From: Streptacidiphilus sp. P02-A3a
GTDB lineage: Bacteria > Actinomycetota > Actinomycetes > Streptomycetales > Streptomycetaceae
Length of the DNA: 64,000 bases
Assembly: GCF_014084105.1 (NCBI RefSeq)
Contig: NZ_CP048289.1
Span: 2,241,922 to 2,305,921 of the forward strand
Direction: 5' to 3'
Part shown: in pieces, positions 55,493-64,000 of the stretch
How positions within the stretch are numbered: the first letter of the stretch is position 1
Layout: every line of letters starts with the position of its first letter
Notes under the pieces: generated by a model
What the model was told of the DNA's origin: nothing
Seen by the model: only the letters and a program-made list of their open reading frames with translations
Database searches by the model: none
Position numbers and translations under genes: made by a program

Positions 55493-56270
55493 CCGCGCCG
55501 CCGCCGCGGCACCGGCCGCGCCGCCCGCCGACCGGCCCTGGGCCGGCCCGGGGGCGGCCCGGCTGCGGCTGTCCCGGCGCGGCTTCGCGGTCCTCGGCGC
55601 GCTGCTGGCGGCGCTGCTCGGGACCGCCTGCTGGCTGGTGTACTTCTCCTCGGTGCTGGGTGTGCGGACGGTCGCGGTCAGCGGTACCTCGGTGCTGACC
55701 CCGGCTCAGGTGCTGGCGGCGGCACGGGTTCCGCTGGGCGGGCCGCTGGAGCGACTGGACACCGGGGCGATCCGGGCCCGGGTGCTGAACGCGCTGCCCC
55801 GGGTGGCCCAGGTGCGGGTCAGCACCGACCTGCCGCACACGGTGCGGCTGCGGATCACCGAGCGGGTGGCGGTGGCCGCGGTCAGGGACGACGACGGCCA
55901 GTACACCCTGGTCGACGCGACCGGGGTGCGGTTCGCCACCGGACCGGCCGCCCCGGCCGGGGTGCCGGTGGTCGAACTCGCGCTCTCGGCACCGGGAAAG
56001 GCCGCGCTCGCGGACTTTCCGGAGGCCGCCCTGGTCGACGGCGCGGTACTGGTCACCAAGGCGCTGCCGCCTTCGGTGGCCAAGGACACCAGGGCGGTGG
56101 TCGTGCATTCGTACGACGACATGGAATTGCAACTCGTCGGTGGCGCAACGGTTCTGTGGGGAAGTCCGGAAAGGGACGCGCGCAAGGCGGTGGTGCTCGC
56201 CGCACTGCTGAAGCAGAAGGCGACGACCTACGACGTCACCGCCCCGGACGACCCGGCGCTGCGGAGTTGA
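55485..56270 (+). CDS. ftsQ: Cell division protein FtsQ
   Basis: The 261-residue bitopic protein has a short Ala/Pro-rich cytosolic part, one membrane helix at about 35-57, a POTRA domain (Val-Arg-Thr-Val-Ala-Val-Ser-Gly) and the FtsQ beta domain with Ile-Thr-Glu-Arg-Val. It links FtsL/B-type proteins to FtsW-FtsI. GTG 55485 overlaps the end of murG. Confidence 0.93.
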   Translation: MPDRAAAAAPAAPPADRPWAGPGAARLRLSRRGFAVLGALLAALLGTACWLVYFSSVLGVRTVAVSGTSVLTPAQVLAAARVPLGGPLERLDTGAIRARVLNALPRVAQVRVSTDLPHTVRLRITERVAVAAVRDDDGQYTLVDATGVRFATGPAAPAGVPVVELALSAPGKAALADFPEAALVDGAVLVTKALPPSVAKDTRAVVVHSYDDMELQLVGGATVLWGSPERDARKAVVLAALLKQKATTYDVTAPDDPALRS

Positions 56271-56396
56271 CGCCGCCTCGGACCGGACCACCCCCGGGGG
56301 TGAACCCGGCGACGAATGCGAAGGCGACCCCGGTGGCAACTCCGGACGATTGATCACATAGGCTCACAAGAAAAATCGACAGGCTCGGCGTGTCCG

Positions 56397-56425
56397 TTGA
56401 ATGGATTCGCGTGGAGACCTAGTGT
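56397..56425 (+). promoter_or_regulatory. ftsZ promoter
   Basis: TTGAAT (56397-56402) and TAGTGT (56420-56425) are 17 nt apart in the 273-bp gap before ftsZ. Downstream, AACCCT (56463-56468) and AGGGTT (56482-56487) form an inverted repeat. In S. coelicolor ftsZ has several promoters in this gap, including one for sporulation. Confidence 0.65.
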
Positions 56426-56543
56426 CCTGTGACAGTAGATGATGGAAGAGTGACACAGCATTAACCCTAAACCTCACGGTCAGGGTTCGGGTGGGGAGTC
56501 CCGCCCCTTCGGCACCGTACATCCGAGGCGAGAGGCCTTCGAC

Positions 56544-57758
56544 GTGGCAGCACCCCAGAACTACCTCGCAGTCATCAAGGTCGTCGGCATCGGCGGCGGT
56601 GGCGTCAACGCCATCAACCGGATGATCGAGGTCGGGCTCAAGGGCGTCGAGTTCATCGCGATCAACACCGATGCGCAGGCCCTGCTGATGAGCGACGCCG
56701 ACGTCAAGCTCGACGTCGGCCGCGAGCTCACCCGCGGCCTCGGCGCCGGAGCCAACCCCGACGTCGGCGCCAAGGCCGCCGAGGACCACCGCGAGGAGAT
56801 CGAGGAGGTCCTCAAGGGGGCCGACATGGTCTTCGTCACGGCGGGCGAGGGCGGCGGCACCGGCACCGGCGGCGCGCCCGTGGTCGCCAACATCGCCCGC
56901 TCGCTGGGCGCGCTCACCATCGGCGTGGTCACCCGGCCGTTCACCTTCGAGGGCCGCCGCCGCGCCAACCAGGCCGAGGACGGCATCGCGCAGCTGCGCG
57001 AAGAGGTCGACACGCTGATCGTGATCCCCAACGACCGGCTGCTGTCCATCTCCGACCGACAGGTCTCGGTGCTGGACGCGTTCCGCTCGGCCGACCAGGT
57101 GCTGCTGTCCGGTGTCCAGGGCATCACCGACCTGATCACCACCCCGGGTCTGATCAACCTGGACTTCGCCGACGTCAAGTCGGTCATGTCGGACGCCGGT
57201 TCGGCGCTGATGGGGATCGGCTCGGCCAGGGGCGAGGACCGGGCCAAGGCGGCGGCGATCATGGCGATCTCCTCGCCGCTGCTGGAGGCCTCCATCGACG
57301 GCGCGCGCGGCGTGCTGCTCTCCATCTCCGGCGGCTCCGACCTCGGCCTGTTCGAGATCAACGAGTCGGCGCAGCTGGTGGCCGAGGCGGCGCACCCGGA
57401 GGCGAACATCATCTTCGGCGCGGTGATCGACGACGCGCTCGGCGACGAGGTCCGGGTGACCGTGATCGCGGCCGGGTTCGACGGCGGCCAGCCGCCGACC
57501 ATCGTCCGCGACCCGGTGGTCCGTTCCGGCCAGGCGCAGAACGCGCCGACGGAGCGCCCGAGCGAGTTCAACCGCTCCGGATCGACGGCGGCCGGGCGCA
57601 GCATCCACACCATCGGCAGCGTCCCGCGCGCCGAGGAGCCCGCGCCGCGCCACGTCGAGCCCCCGGCCCCGCCGCAGGTGCCGCACGTGCCGCAGACCCG
57701 TCCGCCGTACGTGGAGTCCCCGGCCGAGGAGCTGGACGTCCCGGACTTCCTCAAGTAG
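56544..57758 (+). CDS. ftsZ: Cell division GTPase FtsZ
   Basis: The 404-residue tubulin homologue forms the Z-ring. It has the GTP motif Gly-Gly-Gly-Thr-Gly-Thr-Gly-Gly at about residues 103-110, the T7 loop Asn-Leu-Asp-Phe-Ala-Asp-Val, a Pro-rich linker and the C-terminal peptide Leu-Asp-Val-Pro-Asp-Phe-Leu that binds SepF. GTG 56544 follows GAGAGG. The globular part is close to the S. coelicolor protein as I recall it; the linker differs. Confidence 0.97.
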   Translation: MAAPQNYLAVIKVVGIGGGGVNAINRMIEVGLKGVEFIAINTDAQALLMSDADVKLDVGRELTRGLGAGANPDVGAKAAEDHREEIEEVLKGADMVFVTAGEGGGTGTGGAPVVANIARSLGALTIGVVTRPFTFEGRRRANQAEDGIAQLREEVDTLIVIPNDRLLSISDRQVSVLDAFRSADQVLLSGVQGITDLITTPGLINLDFADVKSVMSDAGSALMGIGSARGEDRAKAAAIMAISSPLLEASIDGARGVLLSISGGSDLGLFEINESAQLVAEAAHPEANIIFGAVIDDALGDEVRVTVIAAGFDGGQPPTIVRDPVVRSGQAQNAPTERPSEFNRSGSTAAGRSIHTIGSVPRAEEPAPRHVEPPAPPQVPHVPQTRPPYVESPAEELDVPDFLK

Positions 57759-57768
57759 TTCCAGCCAG

Positions 57769-57774
57769 TAGGCT
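57769..57774 (+). promoter_or_regulatory. -10 element before pgeF
   Basis: TAGGCT ends 7 nt before the pgeF ATG with no ribosome site, suggesting a leaderless mRNA that starts inside the dcw cluster. Confidence 0.45.
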
Positions 57775-57781
57775 GATCTGC

Positions 57782-58525
57782 ATGATCGGCCAGCGGCTCA
57801 GCAACGACCAGGGTGCTCACTTCGCCTTCACCGACCGGTGGGGCGGGGTGAGCACTTCGCCGTTCCAGGAGCTCAACCTCGGCGGGGCGGTGGGGGACGA
57901 CCCGGCCACCGTGCGCGAGAACCGGAGCCTCGCCGCCGCCGCGCTGGGACTCGACCCGGCGGACGTGGTCTGGATGAACCAGGTGCACGGTCGGGAGGTG
58001 GCGGTGGTGACCGGGCGTCAGCCGGAGGGGTCGGCGCCGAGCGTGGACGCGCTGGTCACCGACCGCCGGGGGTTGGCGCTGGCGGTGCTCACCGCCGACT
58101 GCGTGCCGGTGCTGCTGGCGGACCCGGTCGCGGGGGTGGTCGCGGCGGCGCACGCCGGACGGCCGGGGCTGGCGGCGGGGGTGGTCCCGGCGGCGGTGGC
58201 GGCGATGCTCGACCTCGGCGCGGTGGCCGAGCGGATCACCGCGGTGATCGGTGCTTCCGTCTGCGGGCGCTGCTACGAAGTGCCGACAGCGCTCCAAGAC
58301 GAGATCACCGCTCTCGAACCGGACACCCGCTCGCAGACCAGCTGGGGCACCCCGGCGCTGGACCTCCCGGCCGGGGTCCGCGCCCAACTCACCCGCCTCG
58401 GCGTGGCCGTACGCCCCGAGCCGCACAGCTGCACCATGGAGTCGGCGGACCACTTCTCCTACCGCCGCGAGCAGCGGACCGGCCGCCTCGCGGGCTACGT
58501 CTGGCTGGAAGGCGCGCACCGATGA
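57782..58525 (+). CDS. pgeF: Peptidoglycan editing factor PgeF (YfiH/laccase-domain)
   Basis: The 247-residue protein belongs to the DUF152/YfiH family: Asn-Gln-Val-His-Gly, Thr-Ala-Asp-Cys-Val-Pro-Val-Leu and Ala-Ala-His-Ala-Gly-Arg carry the His-Cys-His metal site. In E. coli the family corrects wrongly built peptidoglycan precursors; others act on nucleosides or as laccases. Its place next to ftsZ fits the first role. The stop overlaps the next ATG (ATGA). Confidence 0.93.
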   Translation: MIGQRLSNDQGAHFAFTDRWGGVSTSPFQELNLGGAVGDDPATVRENRSLAAAALGLDPADVVWMNQVHGREVAVVTGRQPEGSAPSVDALVTDRRGLALAVLTADCVPVLLADPVAGVVAAAHAGRPGLAAGVVPAAVAAMLDLGAVAERITAVIGASVCGRCYEVPTALQDEITALEPDTRSQTSWGTPALDLPAGVRAQLTRLGVAVRPEPHSCTMESADHFSYRREQRTGRLAGYVWLEGAHR

Positions 58526-59301
58526 CCGAGAATCCACCCCCGGGGCTGCCCGCGGACCCCACCCCCGGGCAGCGGGCGCGGCACGGCGAACTGGCCGCCG
58601 GGCTCGCCGCGGTGGAGCAGCGCATCGCCACGGCGTGCGCCGCCGCCGGGCGCCCGCGCGACGAGGTCACCCTGGTGGTGGTCACCAAGACCTACCCGGC
58701 CTCCGACGTCAGGCTGCTGAGCGGGCTCGGGGTCACCGACGTCGCCGAGAACCGCGACCAGGACGCGGCGCCGAAGGCGGTGGAATGCCGTGATCTTCCC
58801 CTCAGTTGGCATTTTGTCGGTCAATTGCAGACAAATAAGGTCCGTTCCGTTCTCGGGTACGCCGACCGAGTGCATTCGGTTGACCGGTTGCGACTGGTGG
58901 AGGCACTCTCCGCTGGAGTCCTGAAAACCGGGCGCGCCGCTTTGGGCTGCCTGATCCAGGTCGATCTCGGGGGTGATTCCGACGCGGGTGAATTCGCCGG
59001 CGGCCGTGGTGGAGCGCTCCCGGGCGCCGTGCCGGAACTGGCCGATGCGCTGGAGGCCGCCCCTGGCTTGAGACTTGACGGTGTGATGGCGGTGGCGCCG
59101 CTGCTCGGCCGCTTCGCCGGAAACCCCCGCGCCGCTTTCGACCGGCTCGCGGAAATCGCATCCCGTGTACGGGAGGCGCATCCTGCTGCGACGATGGTCT
59201 CCGCAGGGATGAGTGGCGACCTGGAACAGGCCATCGCAGCCGGAGCGACACATGTGCGCGTCGGAACGGCGGTACTGGGTGCGCGGCCACCCCTCGGGTA
59301 A
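58522..59301 (+). CDS. YggS-family pyridoxal phosphate homeostasis protein
   Basis: The 259-residue PLP-binding barrel has the cofactor Lys in [19 protein letters not shown] and the C-terminal Ser-Ala-Gly-Met-Ser-Gly-Asp. The family buffers PLP and balances amino-acid pools. It is coupled to pgeF by ATGA. Codon use shifts inside it: bases 58801-58860 are 48% GC by my count, far below the surroundings. Confidence 0.94.
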   Translation: MTENPPPGLPADPTPGQRARHGELAAGLAAVEQRIATACAAAGRPRDEVTLVVVTKTYPASDVRLLSGLGVTDVAENRDQDAAPKAVECRDLPLSWHFVGQLQTNKVRSVLGYADRVHSVDRLRLVEALSAGVLKTGRAALGCLIQVDLGGDSDAGEFAGGRGGALPGAVPELADALEAAPGLRLDGVMAVAPLLGRFAGNPRAAFDRLAEIASRVREAHPAATMVSAGMSGDLEQAIAAGATHVRVGTAVLGARPPLG

Positions 59302-59471
59302 CGTCACCGGGTAGAAGATCAGATCGCAGAACAAATCAGGACAAGTTGGAATCTCCCCTTCATTCAAGGGGAAGACCGTGGATCGTGGAACCACTCCGCC
59401 GCACTGAGCTGAATCCGACGGGGCGCGTACCGGTGACGAAGTCGATCCACCACAGAGCGGAGGACAGGAGT

Positions 59472-60047
59472 ATGGCCGGCGCTGTGCGCAAGATGGCGAT
59501 CTACCTCGGCCTCTTGGAGGACGATGGCTACGACGTCCAGAGCTACGACCCGGACGACGAGGACTACGGCCCCGAGCCCGAGCCGCTGCGGACCGGACGC
59601 ACCGAGGAGGTGCCCCGACCCGTCCCCGCGCCCACCGCGCCGGCTCCCTTCGTGGCGCCGATGCGCTCCGAACCCAGGATGGCTCCAGTGTCGTCCATCA
59701 CACCAGAACGTCGACATGTCGAGAAGAGCGCCCCGGTGATCATGTCCAAGGCCGCCTCCGAGCGCGAGCCCTACCGCATCACAACGCTGCACCCGCGGAC
59801 CTACAACGAGGCCCGTACCATCGGGGAACACTTCCGTGAGAGCACTCCGGTGATCATGAATCTCACGGAGATGGACGACACGGACGCCAAACGCCTCGTA
59901 GACTTCGCGGCTGGACTGGTCTTCGGCCTCCATGGAAGCATCGAGCGGGTGACGCAGAAAGTGTTCCTGCTCTCTCCTGCTAACGTCGATGTCACGGCGG
60001 AGGACAAGGCCAGGATTGCCGAGGGTGGGTTCTTCAACCAGAGCTGA
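59472..60047 (+). CDS. sepF: Cell division protein SepF
   Basis: The 191-residue protein has an N-terminal amphipathic helix ([11 protein letters not shown]) for membrane binding, an acidic/Pro-rich linker, and a C-terminal SepF domain ([18 protein letters not shown]). It anchors FtsZ to the membrane; actinobacteria lack FtsA. ATG 59472 follows GGACAGGAG. The upstream gap (59302-59471) contains a small hairpin at 59354-59372. Confidence 0.95.
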   Translation: MAGAVRKMAIYLGLLEDDGYDVQSYDPDDEDYGPEPEPLRTGRTEEVPRPVPAPTAPAPFVAPMRSEPRMAPVSSITPERRHVEKSAPVIMSKAASEREPYRITTLHPRTYNEARTIGEHFRESTPVIMNLTEMDDTDAKRLVDFAAGLVFGLHGSIERVTQKVFLLSPANVDVTAEDKARIAEGGFFNQS

Positions 60048-60156
60048 CCAGGGCAGGACGATTACGTGTGGATCACGTGACGCCGGGTAGTGATCGAATC
60101 GCTCCCGGCGGGCGAACGTAGGACCTGATGGACCGAGCGACAGGAGGGGAGGGGCA

Positions 60157-60441
60157 GTGAACGTCGTATGGCAGGTGCTGTACATCGTGCTGTACTGCTA
60201 CTTCGGGATCCTGCTCGCCCGGTTGGTCATGGACTGGGTGCGCCAGCTGGCGCGCGACTGGCAGCCCGGCCGCGCCATGATCGTGGTGTTGGAGTGCATT
60301 TACACCGTCACCGACCCCCCACTCAAGTTCCTGCGGCGGCACATTCCGCCGCTGCGTCTTGGAAGCGTGGCGCTCGATCTGTCCTTCCTCGTACTGATGA
60401 TCACTGTATTGATCCTGATCTCCGTCGTGGAGGTTCTGTGA
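60157..60441 (+). CDS. sepG: YggT/YlmG family membrane protein (SepG)
   Basis: The 94-residue protein has two membrane helices (about 5-27 and 68-92) around the conserved Tyr-x-Val-Thr-Asp-Pro-Pro-Leu-Lys-Phe-Leu-Arg-Arg. In S. coelicolor I recall the orthologue as SepG, which helps place SsgB and affects nucleoid shape at sporulation. GTG 60157 follows AGGAGGGGAGG. The 109-nt gap before it shows no strong promoter. Confidence 0.9.
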   Translation: MNVVWQVLYIVLYCYFGILLARLVMDWVRQLARDWQPGRAMIVVLECIYTVTDPPLKFLRRHIPPLRLGSVALDLSFLVLMITVLILISVVEVL

Positions 60442-60488
60442 ACCACGCAGACGTCCGGCAGTCCGAACGATCACGTTGAGGTGAAGAG

Positions 60489-61775
60489 ATGCCATTGACC
60501 CCCGAGGACGTGCGGAACAAGCAGTTCACGACCGTCCGCCTCCGCGAAGGCTATGACGAGGACGAGGTCGATGCCTTCCTCGACGAGGTCGAGGGAGAGC
60601 TGACTCGACTGCTCCGCGAGAACGAGGACCTGCGGGCCAAGCTCGCCGCGGCCACCCGTGCCGCCGCGCAGAACCAGCAGAACCTGCGCAAGGAGCAGGA
60701 CCAGCACCAGCGTTCCGGCCCGCCCGTCCCGGCGGCCATATCCGGCCCGCCGGTCCCGCAGCAGGGCATGCCGCCGCAGATGCAGTCGCAGCAGCAGATG
60801 CAGCAGACGCAGATGCAGCCCGCCCAGCAGCAGATGGGCCAGCAGCAGCAGATGGGCCACCCCGGCCCGCCGCAGCTGCCGAGCGCGCCGCAGCTTCCCG
60901 GCGCCCCGCAGCTCCAGGGCCCGCCGCAGCTCCAGGGCGGGACCATGGGCGGCCAGCAGGGCTTCGTCGGCCAGATGGGTCAGCCGCAGCAGATGGGCCA
61001 GCCGCAGCAGATGGGCGGCCAGCTCCAGCCGATGCAGCAGCAGATGCAGCCGCAGCAGATGCAGCAGATGCAGCAGCCGTTCCCGCAGCAGCAGCAGAGC
61101 CCCGGTGGCGACAGCGCGGCCCGCGTTCTGGGTCTGGCCCAGCAGACCGCCGACCAGGCGATCGCCGAGGCCCGGTCCGAGGCCAACAAGATCGTCGGCG
61201 AGGCCCGCAGCCGCGCCGAGGGCCTGGAGCGGGACGCCCGTGCCAAGGCCGACGCGCTGGAGCGGGACGCCCAGGAGAAGCACCGGGTCGCGATGGGCTC
61301 GCTGGAGTCCGCCCGCGCCACGCTGGAGCGCAAGGTCGAGGACCTGCGCGCGTTCGAGCGTGAGTACCGGACGCGCCTGAAGTCCTACCTGGAGACCCAG
61401 CTGCGCCAGCTGGAGTCGCAGGCGGACGACTCGCTCGCCCCCTCGCGCCAGCCCGCCACGGCCTCGCTCCCCCCGGCCGCGATCCCGCAGCCCGCGATGA
61501 CCCCGGTCGGTGCCTCCCCGATGAGCAGTGGTCAGACCTTCGGTGGTCAGCCCAGCTTCGGCGGCGGCAGCGGCCAGACCTTCGGCGGCCAGCCCAGCTT
61601 CGGCGGCAACAGCTTCAACGCGGGCAACGGCCAGCAGCACCAGAGTGCCGGTGGCCAGCAGCAGATGGCTCCGGCGATGACGCAGCCGATGGCCGCGGTC
61701 CGTCCGCAGCCGCCGCTACAGCAGGCTCCGCAGCCGATGCGCGGCTTCCTGATCGACCAGGACGACGAGGGCTGA
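60489..61775 (+). CDS. divIVA: Polar growth determinant DivIVA
   Basis: The 428-residue coiled-coil protein marks hyphal tips and directs polar wall growth. The N-terminal membrane-binding part (Pro-Leu-Thr-Pro-Glu-Asp-Val-Arg-Asn-Lys-Gln-Phe) is followed by a first coiled coil (to about 65), a Gln/Met/Pro-rich linker (about 70-205), a long second coiled coil (about 208-315) and a Gly/Gln/Pro-rich tail. Tandem Pro-Gln-Gln-Met-Gly units are seen. ATG 60489 follows GAGGTGAAGAG. Confidence 0.96.
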   Translation: MPLTPEDVRNKQFTTVRLREGYDEDEVDAFLDEVEGELTRLLRENEDLRAKLAAATRAAAQNQQNLRKEQDQHQRSGPPVPAAISGPPVPQQGMPPQMQSQQQMQQTQMQPAQQQMGQQQQMGHPGPPQLPSAPQLPGAPQLQGPPQLQGGTMGGQQGFVGQMGQPQQMGQPQQMGGQLQPMQQQMQPQQMQQMQQPFPQQQQSPGGDSAARVLGLAQQTADQAIAEARSEANKIVGEARSRAEGLERDARAKADALERDAQEKHRVAMGSLESARATLERKVEDLRAFEREYRTRLKSYLETQLRQLESQADDSLAPSRQPATASLPPAAIPQPAMTPVGASPMSSGQTFGGQPSFGGGSGQTFGGQPSFGGNSFNAGNGQQHQSAGGQQQMAPAMTQPMAAVRPQPPLQQAPQPMRGFLIDQDDEG

Positions 61776-61873
61776 CCCGCCACCGCCGAGGCCGCTTCGA
61801 CACCGGGCACCGGGCTGACCGCTTCCCAGACGGCCGGCCCGTCGCCCAGGCCCTGACGTAGGAACCACCTGCT

Positions 61874-61905
61874 CGCCCCCTGCCGGAACGTTCCGGCAGG
61901 GGGCG
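61874..61905. terminator. Perfect 32-bp palindrome, terminator of divIVA
   Basis: The 16-bp arms CGCCCCCTGCCGGAAC and their complement meet without a spacer. It lies between convergent divIVA and ileS and can work on both strands. Confidence 0.8.
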
Positions 61906-61974
61906 ACGGCGTTCCCGGGCGGCCTGCCGGAAGCGGGCGGCCCGCCGGAGGCGGTATCGGGAGCGGGAACGGAA

Positions 61975-62021
61975 ACGGCGGCGGGGTCGGCGGAGACCTG
62001 CTCCGCCGACCCCGCCGCCGT
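61975..62021 (-). terminator. 21-bp stem, terminator of ileS
   Basis: Bases 61975-61995 pair perfectly with 62001-62021 over 5 nt, starting 21 nt after the ileS stop. TTT follows on the minus strand. Confidence 0.75.
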
Positions 62022-62042
62022 GTGTGGCCGCCGTCCGCGCGG

Positions 62043-64000
62043 TCAGGCCTTCCGCAGCCAGAAGGTCAGCCCCAGCGCCTCGTCGGTGAACGGCGCGGCC
62101 TCGGCCCAGTCGGCCTCGCCGGAGGCGAAGTCGGTGGCCAGCACCTCGTCGGCGATCAGGGCCGCGTGCACGCCCAGCGCCTCGGCGGTGTCGGCCTCGG
62201 CGGCCAGGTAGCGCAGCGCGATCCGGTCCGCGACGTCCAGGCCGCTGTTCTTGCGGGCCTCCTGCACCTGCCGGATGGCGTCCCGGGCGAGCCCGGCGAG
62301 CCGCAGCTCCGGGGTGATGTGCAGGTCGAGCGCGACCGTCGCGCCGGACTCGTTGGCGACCGCCCAGCCCTCGCGCGGGGTCTCGGTGATGATCACCTCG
62401 TCCGGTCCGAGCTCGACCGGCGCGCCGTCCAGCTCGACCACCGCGCGGCCGTCGGTCCGCAGCGCGGCGGCCAGCGCGGCGGCGTCGGCGGCGGCGACCG
62501 CCTTCGCGACCTCCTGCACGCCCTTGCCGAAACGCCTGCCGAGGACCCGGAAGTTGGCCTTGGCGGTGGTGTCCACCAGCGAGCCCCCCACCGCCGACAG
62601 CGACTCCAGCGCGGTGACGTTCAGCTCCTCGGCGATCTGCGCCAGCAGTTCGGCGGGCAGTTCCTCGTACCCCTGGGCGGCGATCAGCGCCCGGGACAGC
62701 GGCTGCCGGGTCTTCACCCCGGAGTCGGCGCGGGTCGCCCGGCCGAGTTCCACCAGCCGCCGGACCAGCGTCATGTGCCGCGACAGCGCCGGGTCCACCA
62801 GTGCCTCGTCGACCACCGGGAAGTCGGACAGGTGCACCGAGACCGGCGCCGCCGGGTCCACCGGGACCACCAGGTCCTGCCACACCCGCTCGGTGATGAA
62901 CGGGGTGAGCGGGGCCATCAGCCGGGTCACCGTCTCCAGCGCCTCGTGCAGCGTCCGCAGCGCGGCGGGCTCACCCTGCCAGAACCGCCGCCGGCCGCGC
63001 CGGACGTACCAGTTGGACAGGTCGTCGACGAAGGCCGAGAGCAGCTTGCCGGCGCGCTGGGTGTCGAAGCCGTCCAGCGCCTCGTCCACGTTCCGGACCA
63101 GCAGGTTCAGCTCGGACAGCAGCCACTTGTCCAGCAGCGGCCGGTCCGCCGGGGCCGGGTCCGAGGCGGACGGGGCCCAGTTCGCGGTGCGGGCGTAGAG
63201 GGCCTGGAAGGCGACGGTGTTCCAGTAGGTCAGCAGGGTCTTGCGGACCACCTCCTGGATGGTGTTGTGGCCGACCCGGCGCGCCGACCAGGGCGAGCCG
63301 CCCGCCGCCATGAACCAGCGCACCGCGTCCGCGCCGTGCTGGTCCATCAGCGAGATGGGCTCCAGGATGTTGCCGAGGTGCTTGGACATCTTCCGGCCGT
63401 CCTCGGCCAGGATGTGGCCCAGGCAGACCACGTTCTCGTACGCGGACCTGTCGAAGACCAGCGTGCCGACCGCCATCAGCGTGTAGAACCAGCCGCGGGT
63501 CTGGTCGATCGCCTCGGAGATGAACTGCGCCGGGTAGCGCCGCTCGAACAGGTCGGCGTTCTTCAGCGGGTAGCCGTACTGCGCGAACGGCATCGAGCCC
63601 GAGTCGTACCAGGCGTCGATCACCTCGGGCACCCGGGTCGCCGGGGCCGCGCAGCTGGTGCAGGGGAAGGTGACCTCGTCGATGTACGGGCGGTGCGGGT
63701 CCAGGTCGGACAGGTCGCGGCCGGTCAGCTCGGACAGCTCGGCCAGTGAGCCGACGCAGGTCAGGTGGTCCTGCTCGCAGCGCCAGATCGGCAGCGGGGT
63801 GCCCCAGTAGCGGTTCCGCGACAGCGCCCAGTCGATGTTGTTGTTCAGCCAGTCGCCGAAGCGGCCGTACTTGACGGTCTCCGGGAACCAGTTGGTCCGC
63901 TCGTTCTCCCGCAGCAGCGCGTCCTTGACGACGGTGGTGCGCACGTACCAGGACGGCTGCGCGTAGTACAGCAGCGCGGTGTGGCAGCGCCAGCAGTGCG
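62043..64000 (-). CDS. ileS: Isoleucyl-tRNA synthetase, C-terminal two thirds (cut by window end)
   Basis: About 651 residues are visible. From the edge inward: a Cys-Trp-Arg-Cys-His motif, Asn-Trp-Phe-Pro-Glu-Thr-Val, Trp-Ala-Leu-Ser-Arg-Asn-Arg-Tyr-Trp-Gly-Thr-Pro, Trp-Tyr-Asp-Ser-Gly-Ser-Met-Pro, the KMSKS-type loop Gly-Arg-Lys-Met-Ser-Lys-His-Leu-Gly-Asn, then the anticodon-binding domain and C-terminal extension. The HIGH motif and much of the editing domain lie outside. It charges tRNA-Ile in the cytosol. The Lys-Met-Ser-Lys-His form and type are shared with eukaryote-like IleRS. The frame is open to the window end. Confidence 0.95.
   Translation of the reverse strand, partial: HCWRCHTALLYYAQPSWYVRTTVVKDALLRENERTNWFPETVKYGRFGDWLNNNIDWALSRNRYWGTPLPIWRCEQDHLTCVGSLAELSELTGRDLSDLDPHRPYIDEVTFPCTSCAAPATRVPEVIDAWYDSGSMPFAQYGYPLKNADLFERRYPAQFISEAIDQTRGWFYTLMAVGTLVFDRSAYENVVCLGHILAEDGRKMSKHLGNILEPISLMDQHGADAVRWFMAAGGSPWSARRVGHNTIQEVVRKTLLTYWNTVAFQALYARTANWAPSASDPAPADRPLLDKWLLSELNLLVRNVDEALDGFDTQRAGKLLSAFVDDLSNWYVRRGRRRFWQGEPAALRTLHEALETVTRLMAPLTPFITERVWQDLVVPVDPAAPVSVHLSDFPVVDEALVDPALSRHMTLVRRLVELGRATRADSGVKTRQPLSRALIAAQGYEELPAELLAQIAEELNVTALESLSAVGGSLVDTTAKANFRVLGRRFGKGVQEVAKAVAAADAAALAAALRTDGRAVVELDGAPVELGPDEVIITETPREGWAVANESGATVALDLHITPELRLAGLARDAIRQVQEARKNSGLDVADRIALRYLAAEADTAEALGVHAALIADEVLATDFASGEADWAEAAPFTDEALGLTFWLRKA

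Overview
This 64 kb window is chromosomal DNA from a high-GC Gram-positive bacterium of the family Streptomycetaceae (Streptomyces, Kitasatospora or Streptacidiphilus type). The reasons are very high GC at third codon positions, many GTG starts, and a gene order that follows, from memory, the conserved Streptomyces coelicolor block running from glucokinase through pfkA, the class II DAHP synthase, thiamine genes, metF and the whole division and cell-wall (dcw) cluster to ileS. I see no tRNA, rRNA, CRISPR array, insertion sequence or prophage.

Layout: 1-5.2 kb holds the tail of a metallophosphoesterase, an SRPBCC protein overlapping an ArsA-like ATPase with an altered P-loop, a DUF5304 protein, glucokinase and an endo/exonuclease-type phosphatase. 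4.6-9.9 kb holds a lipase/membrane-protein pair, a lysophospholipid acyltransferase, a two-component system of the MacS/MacR type and phosphofructokinase. 10-11.9 kb holds a haem/flavin transmembrane reductase with an FMN-binding partner. 11.9-15.6 kb holds a fused anthranilate synthase, with a Trp-Trp-Trp leader peptide and attenuator, divergent from DAHP synthase: the entry and the tryptophan branch of the aromatic pathway. 15.7-17.8 kb is an iron locus (Bfd ferredoxin behind an iron box, bacterioferritin) that also carries a secreted protein and a sortase.

17.9-28 kb holds enzymes of uncertain substrate, a PASTA Ser/Thr kinase, thiO-thiS-thiG behind a TPP riboswitch, an FAD oxidoreductase, an Rv2175c-like DNA-binding protein overlapping thiE, and a prenyl synthase. 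28-37 kb holds metF, a Tyr/Pro/Gln-rich membrane protein, a CrtI-like oxidoreductase, a TetR/MFS efflux pair with two palindromic operators, two methyltransferases and a HEPN protein. 37.4-43 kb is a minus-strand block: beta-carbonic anhydrase, then moxR, DUF58 and a TgpA-like transglutaminase.

43.6-61.8 kb is one continuous plus-strand dcw cluster: rsmH-ftsL-ftsI-murE-murF-mraY-murD-ftsW-murG-ftsQ-ftsZ-pgeF-yggS-sepF-sepG-divIVA. It makes and flips the peptidoglycan precursor and builds the Z-ring and polar growth machinery; many of its genes overlap by 4 nt. ileS comes in from the other end and is cut by the window edge.

The most interesting non-coding signals are an orphan intergenic unit at 33.9-34.3 kb with MacR-like boxes and a 25-bp hairpin, the apparently leaderless trp leader peptide, twin TetR operators, and a recurrent pattern of -10 hexamers 6-8 nt before start codons that suggests many leaderless mRNAs. 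All functional calls come from reading the sequence and recalled family knowledge; no database search was run.
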